Of a DNA stretch of 64,000 nt, positions 36,987 through 46,924 are shown one piece after another. The stretch lies in NCBI GenBank assembly GCA_002049455.2, contig KV918791.1, positions 186,001 to 250,000 on the forward strand, given 5' to 3'. Position 1 is the stretch's first letter, and each line of letters opens with the position of its first letter. The translations under genes were made by a program, and so were the position numbers. The notes under the pieces were generated by a model that was given only the letters and a program-made list of their open reading frames with translations, did not search any database and was not told where the DNA came from. Source of the stretch: Porphyra umbilicalis. Taxonomy: Eukaryota; Rhodophyta; Bangiophyceae; Bangiales; Bangiaceae.

Positions 36987-37231
36987 CAAAGGTTTTTTTT
37001 TCCCCGTTGGGCAGGGTTTTTTTTTCCCACTTCTTTCGTCTTTGCGCGCAACAGTGGCATTACTTTGGCATCTTTTATACGGCCGATATGGCGGCCCTTG
37101 GCGGGTCCCGCCTCTGTGTCGTTTGCGAGCAAGGCCTCCGTGACATTTGCAAGTAACGAGTCAAGACAAAGGCAAGAGGACAGACAAGTCGAAGGAAAAA
37201 AAAACCGCGGGGGGGAAAAAAAAAACCTTTT
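36987..37231. repeat. Inverted T-run/A-run repeat between the two Harbinger genes
   Basis: CAAAGGTTTTTTTTTCCCC (36987-37005) is mirrored by GGGGGAAAAAAAAAACCTTT (37211-37230). It sits in the 290-bp gap where the two genes converge, so each transcript would have one arm near its 3' end. It may serve as a bidirectional termination or processing signal. Confidence 0.6.
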
Positions 37232-37243
37232 GTGCTGCCCCGG

Positions 37244-39856
37244 TTACAAGTATGGCTCAAGAAGCGTGGCTCTGTCCGCCAACACATCCTCCGCCAGGTC
37301 ATGTCTCAGCTTGGTATGCTCCTCCTCACTCCATGTCTCCGCCCACGCGCCCAGAGCATGCCCAAAAGTGCCTGCGGGCAGCCAGGCGACAGGCGCAATG
37401 ACGGCGGCGGGGGGGGCACCCGCGCCCACGAAGCCCTCCCCAGCGTCGTGGCCATCGCAACCGACGGCACCACTGCCGCTAGCACCAGATCCGCCGCCAA
37501 CGCCGGCTCCACTGCCACCGGCGGCGCCGACAATCCCACGACCCCCAGCTGCCGCCGCACCAACGCGGTGCCCCAAACGCCCCGAGCCGCCGCCGCCGGC
37601 CGCCTGAACGCCGGCGGCGGCGAAGGCAGCAGATCCACCACCGCCCGCCCATCCCCCATCTGGTGCCGGTCCTGCCGAGCGGCCGACATCGGCCGCCTGA
37701 CCGCCGGCGGCGGCAGCGGGGAATGCGCCAACACCGCCGCCGCCGGCCGCCTCGCCAGCGCCGGCGGTGGCAGCAGCCAATCCGCCACCTGACGCACTTG
37801 CACCACCCAGTCCCGGTCCCGCCAAACCGTCGCCGCCAGCCGCCGGACCGCCGCCGGCGGCGGCGGCAGCAGATCCTCCCGCCCCACCTCCTCCCCCACC
37901 CTGTCCCCGTCCCGCCAAGCCGCCGCCGCCAGCCGCCTGACCGCCGGCGGCGGCAGCAGGAAGTGCGCCAACACCCCCGCCGCCGGCCGCCTCGCCAGCG
38001 CCGGCGGCGGCAGCAGCCAATCCGCCACCGTCAGCCTCCGCACCACCAAGCCCCGGTCCCGCCAAGCTGCCGCCGCCGGCCGCCTGACCGCCGGCGGCGG
38101 CAGGGGCAGCAGATCCTCCCGCCCCCGCTCCCCCACCACCCTGTTCCCCACCCGCCAAGTCGCCGGCGCCGGCCGCCCGACCACCCACGTTGGCAGCGGC
38201 AGCAGATCTTACCACCCCCGCACCCCCACCTTCAAGAGCCGGTCCCACCAAACCGCCGCCGGCGGCCGCCCGACCGCCGGCGGCGGCAGCGGCAGGAGTT
38301 CCCCCCGCCCCACCTCCTTCACCACCCTGGCCCCGTCCCGCCAAGCCGCCGCCGCCAGCCGCCTGACCGCCGGCGGCGGCAGCAGGAAGTGCGCCAACAC
38401 CGCCGCCGCCGGCCGCCTCGCCAGCGCCGGCGGCTGCAGCATCCAATCCGTCACCGGCCGCCCCCGCACCACCAAGCCCCGGTCCCGACAAGCCGCCGCC
38501 GCCGGCCGCCTGACTGCCGGCGGCGGCAGGGGCAGCAGATCCTCCCGCCCCCGCTCCCCCACCACCCTGTCCCTCACCCGCCAAGCCGCCGCCGCCAGCC
38601 GCCTGACCGCCGGCGGCGGCAGCGGCAGCAGATCCCTCTGCCCTCGCTCCCCCACCACCCTGTCCCCCACCCGGCAAGCCGCCGCCGCCGGCCGCCTGAC
38701 CGCCGGCGGCCATACGGGTGCGGGACACGTACCCGTCTCGTCGCTGTTCCGTAACCAGGTTGTGAAGGATGGCCACCGCCTTGGTGACGGTGACCATCTG
38801 CGCTACGGACGCGTACCCGGCAGGATGGAGAGCGACGTGGAAGAGAGCCGTCAACACCGCATACAGGCGTTCCACATCTTTTCGAAGTGCTTCCTGAAGA
38901 CGGTTAAATGTAACCTCGACTTCTGTCGTGGGGTCGGGGAACGGGGTAACGAAAAAAGCAAACCTAGGATAAATACCATCCACAAGATAATACAGGAGCG
39001 TGCGGGTCGGGCCGTTAGCAGTGAAAGAAAACGTACGGGGCGGCCATTCCCCGTTCGTGACGGATAAATAGAGGGGGGAAACATGCATAACGTTAGGGTC
39101 GTTATGAGATCCAGGACACCCCACAAATAAGTTCCAAATCCATAGGTCCTCATCACAAACGGTCTCCATCACCACGGAGCGCTTCCCGTGGCGATTCTGG
39201 TACATGCCAGCAAGCGCCTTTGGGCAGTTGCACCACTCCCAGTGGCTGCGGTCGAGAGAGCCAATGCAACCGGGCATCCCGCGCTCAGCATTGCGCGTCA
39301 AAATGCGCTGCAGTTCTTCAGGGGTGGGGGAACGCAAATATGAGGGTCCAAACTCATCCACAATAAACCGCATCAACTCTCGCACCGACATAGCAATGGT
39401 TGAAGCGGACAGTCGCACATATTCATCCGTCCTGTCCAGCGCCTCTCCATACGCAATGACTCGAAACGCCGCTACCACCTTTTGCAAGGGGTGAGCCTAG
39501 AGCCTCCCGGTGGCATTAATGCGCTGCGCAAAAAACGGTCGGTCCTTCACGGCGTTATAGACGCGAAGAAAGACGCTGCGCGGCACGCGGAACCGGCGCT
39601 CAAAGTCCCCCTCATCATACACAGGCGGCTCCCCGTTCGGGCCAAAATAATCTCTCAGAATAGCGCGCAAACCTGAGCGGAAGTTACGCCGCTTATTCGG
39701 CCGCCGGCCCGGTACAGATCCAACATAACGCGGCCGCCGGGACACCCGAGACCCTCGCGCGCGCTTTTGCCAATGGCGCAACGCCTGCAGGTGCGCCGCA
39801 ACCGCCGAAGCAATATGCAGGTCCTCGGTATCCTCCATAATCGCATCCGCAGACAT
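37244..39856 (-). CDS. PIF/Harbinger DDE transposase with Gly/Ala-rich tail; one in-frame stop
   Basis: The frame runs from ATG 39856 to a TAA at 37244-37246, broken by a single in-frame TAG at 39497-39499. The stop falls in the conserved stretch INATGRL-*-AHPLQKVVAAFRVIAYG, where relatives read straight through, so it is a point nonsense change or a read-through site. Catalytic residues are intact: Asp in GSLDRSHWEW (39251-39253), Asp in GSHNDPNVM (39098-39100) and Glu in RKDVERLYAV (38870-38872). This matches the plant-type PIF/Harbinger (HARBI1/ALP1-like) nuclease family. The usual protein ends near VTEQRRDG. Here about 450 Gly/Ala-rich repeat residues follow, then a charged C-terminus (TWSEEEHTKLRHDL). 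It converges on ORF1. Confidence 0.88.
37600..38715 (-). repeat. Coding minisatellite of the transposase tail
   Basis: Imperfect units of mixed length encode AAAAGGQAAGGGGLAG-type repeats. On the plus strand each unit carries CCGCCGGC(C/G)GC motifs, the same GCCGGC core as the ORF1 repeats and the upstream hairpins. Confidence 0.85.
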
Positions 39857-40293
39857 GTCTCAAGGATCATCCATCGCGCGAAGAAGACGGTCGCCACGAC
39901 GGTGGCGGCGGACGGTCGTCGTCGACGACGACGCCAGTGCGCTACTCTGCCTGCGCCTCCTCACTCGGATCTCCTGAGAACCCCACTGAGAACACACCGC
40001 ACGGACAGAGCATATTTCCTTTGGCCCACCCCTCCGGCACACCGTTTCAATGCCCCCCGCTGGAGCCCCGAAACGGTCGCATCCCGGGATGGAGGCTCGG
40101 TCACCTGTGGTCGCGTGCTCGACGCGACGGTCCATAGCAGTCGCGATACTGTTGCAAACGGTGATCGCTCGAACGCTCTCCCGCGACACAAAGTGCATTG
40201 TTTGTCACTGACGTTTCAAGAAGGCCGGATGCCACGACACAAGCATTTCAAACGGCGGCCAAAGCAGCGCCAGCCAATGAGAGAGCTAAACAA
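39857..40293. other. Upstream flank of the transposase, no gene seen
   Basis: It probably holds the transposase promoter and the right end of the Harbinger element. I could not identify a TIR matching the 32.2-33.0 kb side. Confidence 0.35.
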
Positions 40294-40436
40294 GTTGGGG
40301 AGGAGAGCTCCCACTCCCCAAATCGTGCAGAGAATGGGGGACAGGGGCCTCACCCCACATTTTCTGTCCGCTGAATCTGTGTGTACTTATGTGATTCCAA
40401 TCAACTAGATTCGGGGTTTCTCTCTTCGATTTGGGG
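40294..40436. repeat. Small inverted-repeat element
   Basis: CCCCAAATCG (40316-40325) is mirrored at 40427-40436, with partial pairing further in. A separate TTGGGGAG/CTCCCCAA hairpin overlaps its left end. It may be a decayed MITE. Confidence 0.35.
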
Positions 40437-41120
40437 TGCCCGACGTTGCTGTGGGACCCTCCCCATCCCCAAGAGCTGAAATTAAGGCACGTGGAACATG
40501 TATTAGACACGTTTCTGACACGTTAGCATATTCGAACTTGGGGAAGACGTTGTTGGGTGCGCTCTAACGCCCCAACTCAAGAGGGCGTCAACAAGGCGTC
40601 GCGAACACGACACTTCAGGGGGGTCCACATGATTCAGCAGGTGGCGGCTGTGCACCTTGGTTGGGGACAGGCACCCAGTCTGGACACAAAAACAAGATAT
40701 GAGAGCGCGATATGGGTGCTACTTGAACGATATGGCGAATATTGAGGGTGCTACTTGGGGCGTCGTGGGGGCGTTTTGGCTGCCTAATGGGGCGTCAGTA
40801 AGGCCGCATATCGGTCGCGCGCCCCTGACGCCCCCAAAATAGGGTCGTCGTGTGCAACCCTACTCCAAAGCACAGAAATGGGGCGGGCGGCGGACCTACC
40901 CCAATCGCGAGGCAAAATGGGGTGTGTCAGTACAGTGCATTCTCGTTGTAACGTCCACCCTGATTCAAATGAATATGCCGGATTGAAGTTTAAAGCCGCT
41001 TGTATTCAATTCGCTGAAGAGATTTGAAGTCTTCGAACTATGCTGCGGCGGCTCGGCTTTCGAGGTTACCTTTCAGTCTGGTCACGTGCGATTGGACAGT
41101 GAAGGACGTTTTCACGATGG
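40437..41120. other. No gene seen
   Basis: Lower-GC DNA with short frames only and a few short palindromes around GGGGGCGTTTTGG near 40767. Confidence 0.4.
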
Positions 41121-41573
41121 TATTGCTAACCTCCAAAAAATGGCGGTTGCAGAGAGAAGGCAGGCAGAGCCGACGACACAGCATAGAAATGAAGTCGGAT
41201 TGGCTACTCGACAAGCCATGATCGTACTATTGGCTGAAATTTGCCGCCAGTAATCTTGCAAGCCAATCAACGTGTCATTTAGGGGTCACGCAGAGCCATT
41301 GCAACCCACAATGAGATTTCCTGAGATTTTTGGGCGGCTTGCTTGGGCCTGAAGAGGGCATGGAGAGGGTTCTGGGCCAGACCTGTGATTTGTCATGAGA
41401 TCAACAAATTTCTCCAGATTTCTTGAGATCGTGATGTGCGTTTCCGGCGCCCAGAGCTGCATGAGGAGACTGTGTAAGGAACTCACAAGATTCCTAGCGT
41501 TTCGATTGGTCCACGTACGCTGTTGAATGATTGCAACCACTCTGCAACCGCCATTTTTTGGAGGTCAGCAATA
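41121..41573. mobile_element. MITE, Tc1/mariner-like (453 bp, TA target)
   Basis: Inverted ends of about 32 bp, TTGCT(A/G)ACCTCC followed by AAAAAATGGCGG and TTGCAGAG, have about one mismatch. Each is bordered by TA (41121-41122 and 41572-41573). The interior is non-coding. The ends differ from those of the MITE at 10052, so it is another family. Confidence 0.75.
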
Positions 41574-42374
41574 GATGACGGTCTTGCATCGTGCGCCACT
41601 GCCCCGGCACCCAATTCACCGTCAGAGTGCCGCAACCGTCACGCGCCGGCTCATTCCGTCCTCACATTGCCTAATATAGAGCCGAACCGTCCCCCACCGC
41701 CTGGCCCCGCACCACCAAACTGGGAACTGTCAGAGGCGCTCTGCGCCAGACCACGCCCGATTCCTCCAGTTATCCGAGACGCCCCCCCCCCCAGCTCGTT
41801 GCCACAGCGAGGGGTTTCCGACGGGACGCGTGTCTGTCTGTAAGACACCGGTTTCCACCACATTGGACTTGGGGTGCGGACGTCCGGTCACCGCGCACGC
41901 AGCCGCCTGATCACGCACCAGTACTGACGCGGACAAGATCGAGTGCGTTTCTTGGCACGAGCCATGCCCAGCCCGACGCCGACCGGCTTCATTTTGTGCT
42001 TTCAGCCCCCCCCCCCCGCCCCCACACCGCCGCCGCCACGCATGTGAATTGCGCTGTGCCGTGCTCGGAACGCGTCGTCTCCCGCATTGTTGCCTTACTG
42101 TGGCCGTTCGTACATCTTTTGCGGCTTGCAATCGAGCTGTTGCGGAGGTTCCCCATACTCTTTTTATTTTCTCTTTGTTGTCCTTCTTGCTCCGTGCCAT
42201 CCCTCTCGCTTTTTACCATATACTCCCGATTTGGTGGAGTCGTGTTGTGCAGCAGCTGCTCGGCACTCTTGATGCCATACATGCAGTCAATATGAGGTGT
42301 GCAGTCGGTCGAGTTGAATAGACAAGAGAACTGGTGTAGGGCAAGGGCGGTGCTCTACGGCTATGCCTATTTAA
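41574..42374. other. 3' flank of the unknown gene, no other gene seen
   Basis: This stretch between the MITE and the end of the minus-strand gene contains C runs (41786, 42006). No coding region is supported. Confidence 0.4.
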
Positions 42375-45015
42375 TCAGTTTTGCCCAGCTCCACCACCTT
42401 GTCTACGTAGAATATGTGTCAAAGAGGCATTGGCGTCGCGCAAATCGGCCTCCACGCGCGCACGTCGTGCTCTACTCTCCTCCGCAAAAGACAATGGCGT
42501 GGATGGCGCCGCGTGTTCTGCTGACCCCTCTCTCTCAGATGGTACTCGAGCAACCCCACTCCGGCCCACTCCAGCATGCAGAGGAGAATACGCAGAGGCA
42601 TCAACCCCAGTTCCCTGATGACTAGAGTTAGTGGCGTCGGCGGGGGACATGCATGCAGGTACGGGCGCGTGCGGTGCATGTGGTTGACTTAGTGTGACGC
42701 CCTGCTGCGTTGCGCCACTTGCCTGTTGCAGGGATGCCCAATCAACAACACCAACTGCGGGGGGAGAAGCACCGACTCCGAGCAGATGCCCATGTGGTCG
42801 ACCGTCAGATGCCGCCGCCATCGCATTGGTCAGGTCGACAATTGCATGAGAGAAATGAGGCGGGTGCGAGGGAAGAGAAGCGGCTGCGGTGGACGCCGCA
42901 CCGCTCATCATCTGCACCACCCCCGCGCCATTGGCACTCACGCCGGCCGGTGCTGCATCGCCTTGCCGTGGACCAGTGGCAGAGCCAGATCCACCGGTGG
43001 ACACGGCGCCTCCCGCCGTTGCGGCGGCTGCCTCGGCGGTGGCTGCCTCGGCGGCGGCGGCCTTGGCGACTGCGGCTTTGGCGGCCGTGGCTTTGGCGGC
43101 CGCGCCTTGGGCGGCGGCACGTCGGGGCGGGCGTGGTGCACGCGAGCGCTTGACCCCCTCCGGTGGCCGGCCAGCGCTGACGCCAGATCCCTGGCTTGCA
43201 CTTGGTGCCGCCGAGCTTTGCGGGGGATCTTGAGCGGTGGGGAGTGGGCGGGGAGGAGCAGATGTACTGGCTACAGCAGCGAGCACCACAGCGTCACCGG
43301 TTCCAGGCGCCACCCCTATGGGAGCTGGCCGTGTAGATTGAGACAGCACCGTTTGCGACGCTTGCATCTTGCGCATGCGGACCGCCCGGTTGAGCGCCGC
43401 CACGGACACGCCCTCGTTGTGCAAGGCCAACTCCATGTCGGCGTACTTCTCGTCCAATTTCACGTCGTCACCGTCGTGCAACACCGCTGCAGCAACAGCG
43501 CTTGCGTCGGGCAGTGAGGGACGACGAGACGGAGCGCCTTGGTGGCTCCTTGTGGAGGCCGGTGCAAGGCCGGAAGAGGAGAACTCGTGCCTGGACGCCT
43601 GGTGCAGGGGGGCAGCCTTGTTGACCGCCGGCAAACCGATCCTCCTTAGTGAACAGCAGTAGCATGGCGACCACCACCACCGGCAGCCAAATGGCCGATG
43701 TGGTGTTCATGCACACCACCTCCTCCACAGCTGCAAGCTTTTTCTTGGGGAAGAAGCGCGACGAGCGCACGCTGATATCATCCAGCGTCTTGTTGATCGC
43801 CTCCATGTCGACCATGAGCACCCACCGAGAGGTCCGGGCCAGCCGGTTCTTGAAGAGCCGACGACAGACGGTCCCCACCTGTGGCAAAGTGGGGACGTCA
43901 AGGGTGGCAATCCACTGAGGCCACCACCCCGTGCGCATCCTCGTCACCGCTGCCCGACCGGCCTTGCTCCCGGTAGGACAGACGAGTCCCCGATGGGAGG
44001 GGGTGGGCGGTCCCGTGCGTGCCACGCAAAGGATGCTGTCGTCCAAGAGCTTGCGCATCACGTCGGGGCCTCCAGTTCTGCTAGCCACGTCCTGGATGAC
44101 CGACGCGACAACGGCAACGGCGGATGCCGGCGGCAGCACCGTAGGTTGCCGCTCATGCACGACGTGGGATGGGACTGGCCCAGCGCCTCCACCGTCTTCG
44201 GCGTCGGGGTCACCTTGATCGTGCTCCCATCCCCCCCAATCACCGTGATCTGGAGGGGCCTTGGCTCGACCGCCGTCCAATGCGGAATGGCCAGCCCCAC
44301 CCCGACCAGCCGCTTTCAGCGAAGACGGCCTGACGCCGGTCGTCTTGAGCTGCCCGTCAGTATTCGAGGAGACGACCATCCCACCAAACGGCAGCGGCGG
44401 CTCGCCGCCATCACCTCGGTCACCACCGCCCACGCCGTCGGATGGAGCCAGATCGGCTGATACGACGCGTCCCCCGGTTGGAAGGGTGGCCTCCTCTCCT
44501 TCAAGGAGGTCTTTGTCCAACACCGCCAGGAGATCTGCTGCAGCAGCGGCAGCATTGTCGGCAACAGATGTCGACCCGACCGCCCCGCCGGGGCGCAGGG
44601 CGCTACCCCCTTCCCCGTTGGCAAAATTCTTCGACGGCAGCGCTTGTCGCACCAGCACGGCGTTGGCGTCCGCGAGAGCGTCCACCTCCAGTTGCCGGTA
44701 GGCACATGAAATGCCGATGTTGATGATGCGCTCCGCGTGCTTGTCTCCGTCCGTAAAAAAGCCCAACTGATCGAGTACACGAATCCACCGGTGGCTAGGC
44801 GCCTCCCGTGGGTTTTTCGACACCACCATGCGGCTCACGGCGCAATGCAGCGAGGCCCCGTACTTGGCCAGGTGCCGGTCTAGCTTCGAGGTCGCGTCAA
44901 AAACAGCGCGCAGCATCGTCGATAAAAACACCAACTGCGTCTCGTCCTCAATGCCCAGATGGCTGTAGAATTGCATGAAGAGGTGGCGCTCGGACGCATT
45001 ACCGATGGCCTCCAT
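42375..45015 (-). CDS. Unrecognised protein with a transmembrane segment
   Basis: The best start is the ATG at 45013-45015 (MEAIGNASERHL). Just upstream a pyrimidine-rich stretch ends in TTCATAG, like a 3' splice site, so a 5' exon may exist. The first frame gives about 480 residues: a helical N-terminal part with MQFYSHLGIEDETQLVFLST, a Gly/Ala/Asp-rich middle, and a hydrophobic segment (AIWLPVVVVAMLLLF). Near a run of six G (43607-43612) the signal moves to another frame, continuing about 410 residues to a TGA at 42375. That part is Ala/Ser/Pro-rich with KAAVAKAAAAEAATAEAA-like helix and ends in a coil. The frame change may be a 1-base indel or an intron. No family is recognised. Confidence 0.6.
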
Positions 45016-45260
45016 GACGTCGACAGCTATGAAGGAAAACGTCCAACGACGGCGCAGTGCAGCGAGGATAAGCGAGGTACGGAGAGGACAAAAAAAAACA
45101 AGCACGAGAACAGGAGTCAGAATGATTGCAACGAAGATAGAACAAGCATGCTCAAGGCACCAACGCAGGTCCAAAAGCAGCTAAGCCAAGCCTTGCCCAT
45201 CCGTTGCATATGCAATCGTCGGGACTCGATCTCCTCTACAAAAGAGCCCCCTCTCTGAAC

Positions 45261-45395
45261 GGACGAGATGCCAATGGTACCGCGCGCGCGCGCACGGACG
45301 GGACGCCATTGGTACCGCGCGCGCGCGCACGGACGAGACGCCATTGGTACCGCGCGCGCGCGCACGGACGAGACGCCATTGGTACCCCGGCACAC
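45261..45395. promoter_or_regulatory. Four 35-bp repeats with CCAAT box and (CG)n
   Basis: Copies start at 45261, 45296, 45331 and 45366, exactly 35 bp apart. Each has CGGACGAGACG, CCATTGGTACC and, except the last, an alternating CGCGCGCGCGCG run. CCATTGG is a CCAAT box read on the minus strand, the strand of the gene that starts 250 bp away; the first copy has CCAATGG instead. The CG runs could adopt Z-DNA. This looks like an upstream regulatory array. Confidence 0.65.
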
Positions 45396-45837
45396 GAAAA
45401 CTCACAAAGTACTTACAAGCAGCAGGCAGCGCAGCAGTCGAGGGGGGGAGGCACGCGCGTGGTCCGTACAGGAAGGCGACGCACGAGCGCGCCAAGTCGT
45501 CGCCGCTACCGTCGTCAGCGTCTCCGCGGTGCACGCCATGGTCGGGGGCGCACGACTGGGCAAGGAATGAGGCGCCAGTAAATTGCAGGAGTGCCGCATG
45601 GCCCCAATCCCACACAGGCTATGGCTTCTCCCAAGCACAAGAATCGCCGCGAGGGACCAACAATCGCAAAAACCATTTGTCCATGATGCAAAATTGACCC
45701 GCCCCCGAGGTGCCCCCAGAGGGGGCCCCGGCACCCCACCCCCCCCCCCCCCTCCCCTCTCACATTGCTCTCACATCAATTTTATGTGGAAGCAATTTCT
45801 GCCATTTCCTATCTCTCTTCAGCCGATGCAAGCAATG
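45396..45837. other. No gene seen
   Basis: Upstream DNA of the unknown gene, with a long C run at about 45736-45757. Confidence 0.4.
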
Positions 45838-46156
45838 GCTAGTGTCTATTCTACTGCTCCAGAGGCTCAAATGAGGCTCATATGGGGCTCAAATGAGATT
45901 CAGATGAGGCTCAAATGAGGCTCCCTCTCATATGGCCTCGAAACGCGGCCTTTTTGGGGTGTCTGGGGCCCCTTCTCCGAGTTCTCATCGTACACAGCCG
46001 CTGAGCTGGCCCACATGTGAGGGAACTGCGCCGAGTCCAGATCTATTCTCAGAAAGAGCAGCCGAGGCCGAGAACATGGTCACAAAGAGGCATCAAAAAC
46101 AGCCTCAAATGAGGGGAATCAGCTCAAATAAGGCAGCCAGTAGAATAGACACTAGC
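45838..46156. mobile_element. MITE-like element (319 bp)
   Basis: Perfect 19-bp inverted ends, GCTAGTGTCTATTCTACTG at 45838-45856 and its complement at 46138-46156. Inside the left end are GAGGCTCAAAT tandem copies, and related ATTTGAG motifs lie near the right end. No coding region and no clear target duplication. Confidence 0.6.
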
Positions 46157-46300
46157 AGCTGCTCATGCACCAACAAGGCCCGCTGGGCCGTGCAAGCAAT
46201 GCTTGCGAGTGGCCCACAGGATTGATGCGCCCGTCTATTGACGAGGCGTGAAGACCCATGCAGCGTGGATTTGATCACAAAGAAGAGGCGTGGCGCGAGG

Positions 46301-46887
46301 TGTAGCACAACCCCGTATCCACGGGCCCGAAGAGGGAAGTATCCCACCGCTGCCGTCCTAAGAACGTGCCCCCTATAGGATCACCCGATCCGGGAAGAGG
46401 GGCCGCCAAAGGTACAAGACAAAAGGCACGGTTTACTTGCCGGCGACGACGGTGCCTCCCACCGTCGTCGCCCTTCGTCCTAAAAGGGCGAAAACCGTTG
46501 CGTGGGCCCAATACCCCTAATGGGAATTGGCCCGCGCCGCCGACCAACCAGTACCACTAAGTACAATGCAAGACAAGTCCCCCAATGCGGTAAGTAGGGA
46601 CGAGGGGGAATCGGGACCGGGCGCCCCTGCCTGACGTGGCGGCCCCTGGCGTGGCCACGCGGCGGCGCGCGCGCGCCACATAACCGCCCCGCCCAGCGAC
46701 GCCCTGGTAGCCGTTCGCGCGTGGCCCGGGCGCCCGCGCCCCCGACAGCTGCCCAGGCGGCGCCGGGACGCCACCCGCGGGGGCGTGGCGGCCGTGTCGC
46801 CCGCCCCGCCGCTTGCCACGAGCAGGCCACGCCCGCCCGGCCCCCGCCGGGGGTTCCCAGCAACCTCCCCATCCCGGTGGTGCTACA
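46301..46887 (-). repeat. 3' LTR of element 2
   Basis: A 587-bp LTR, with a purine-rich GGAAGGGGG tract (minus strand) just inside as the likely polypurine tract. Confidence 0.95.
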
Positions 46888-46924
46888 TCACCCCCTTCCG
46901 AGCGACCGCCGTCCCCGGCGGTGA

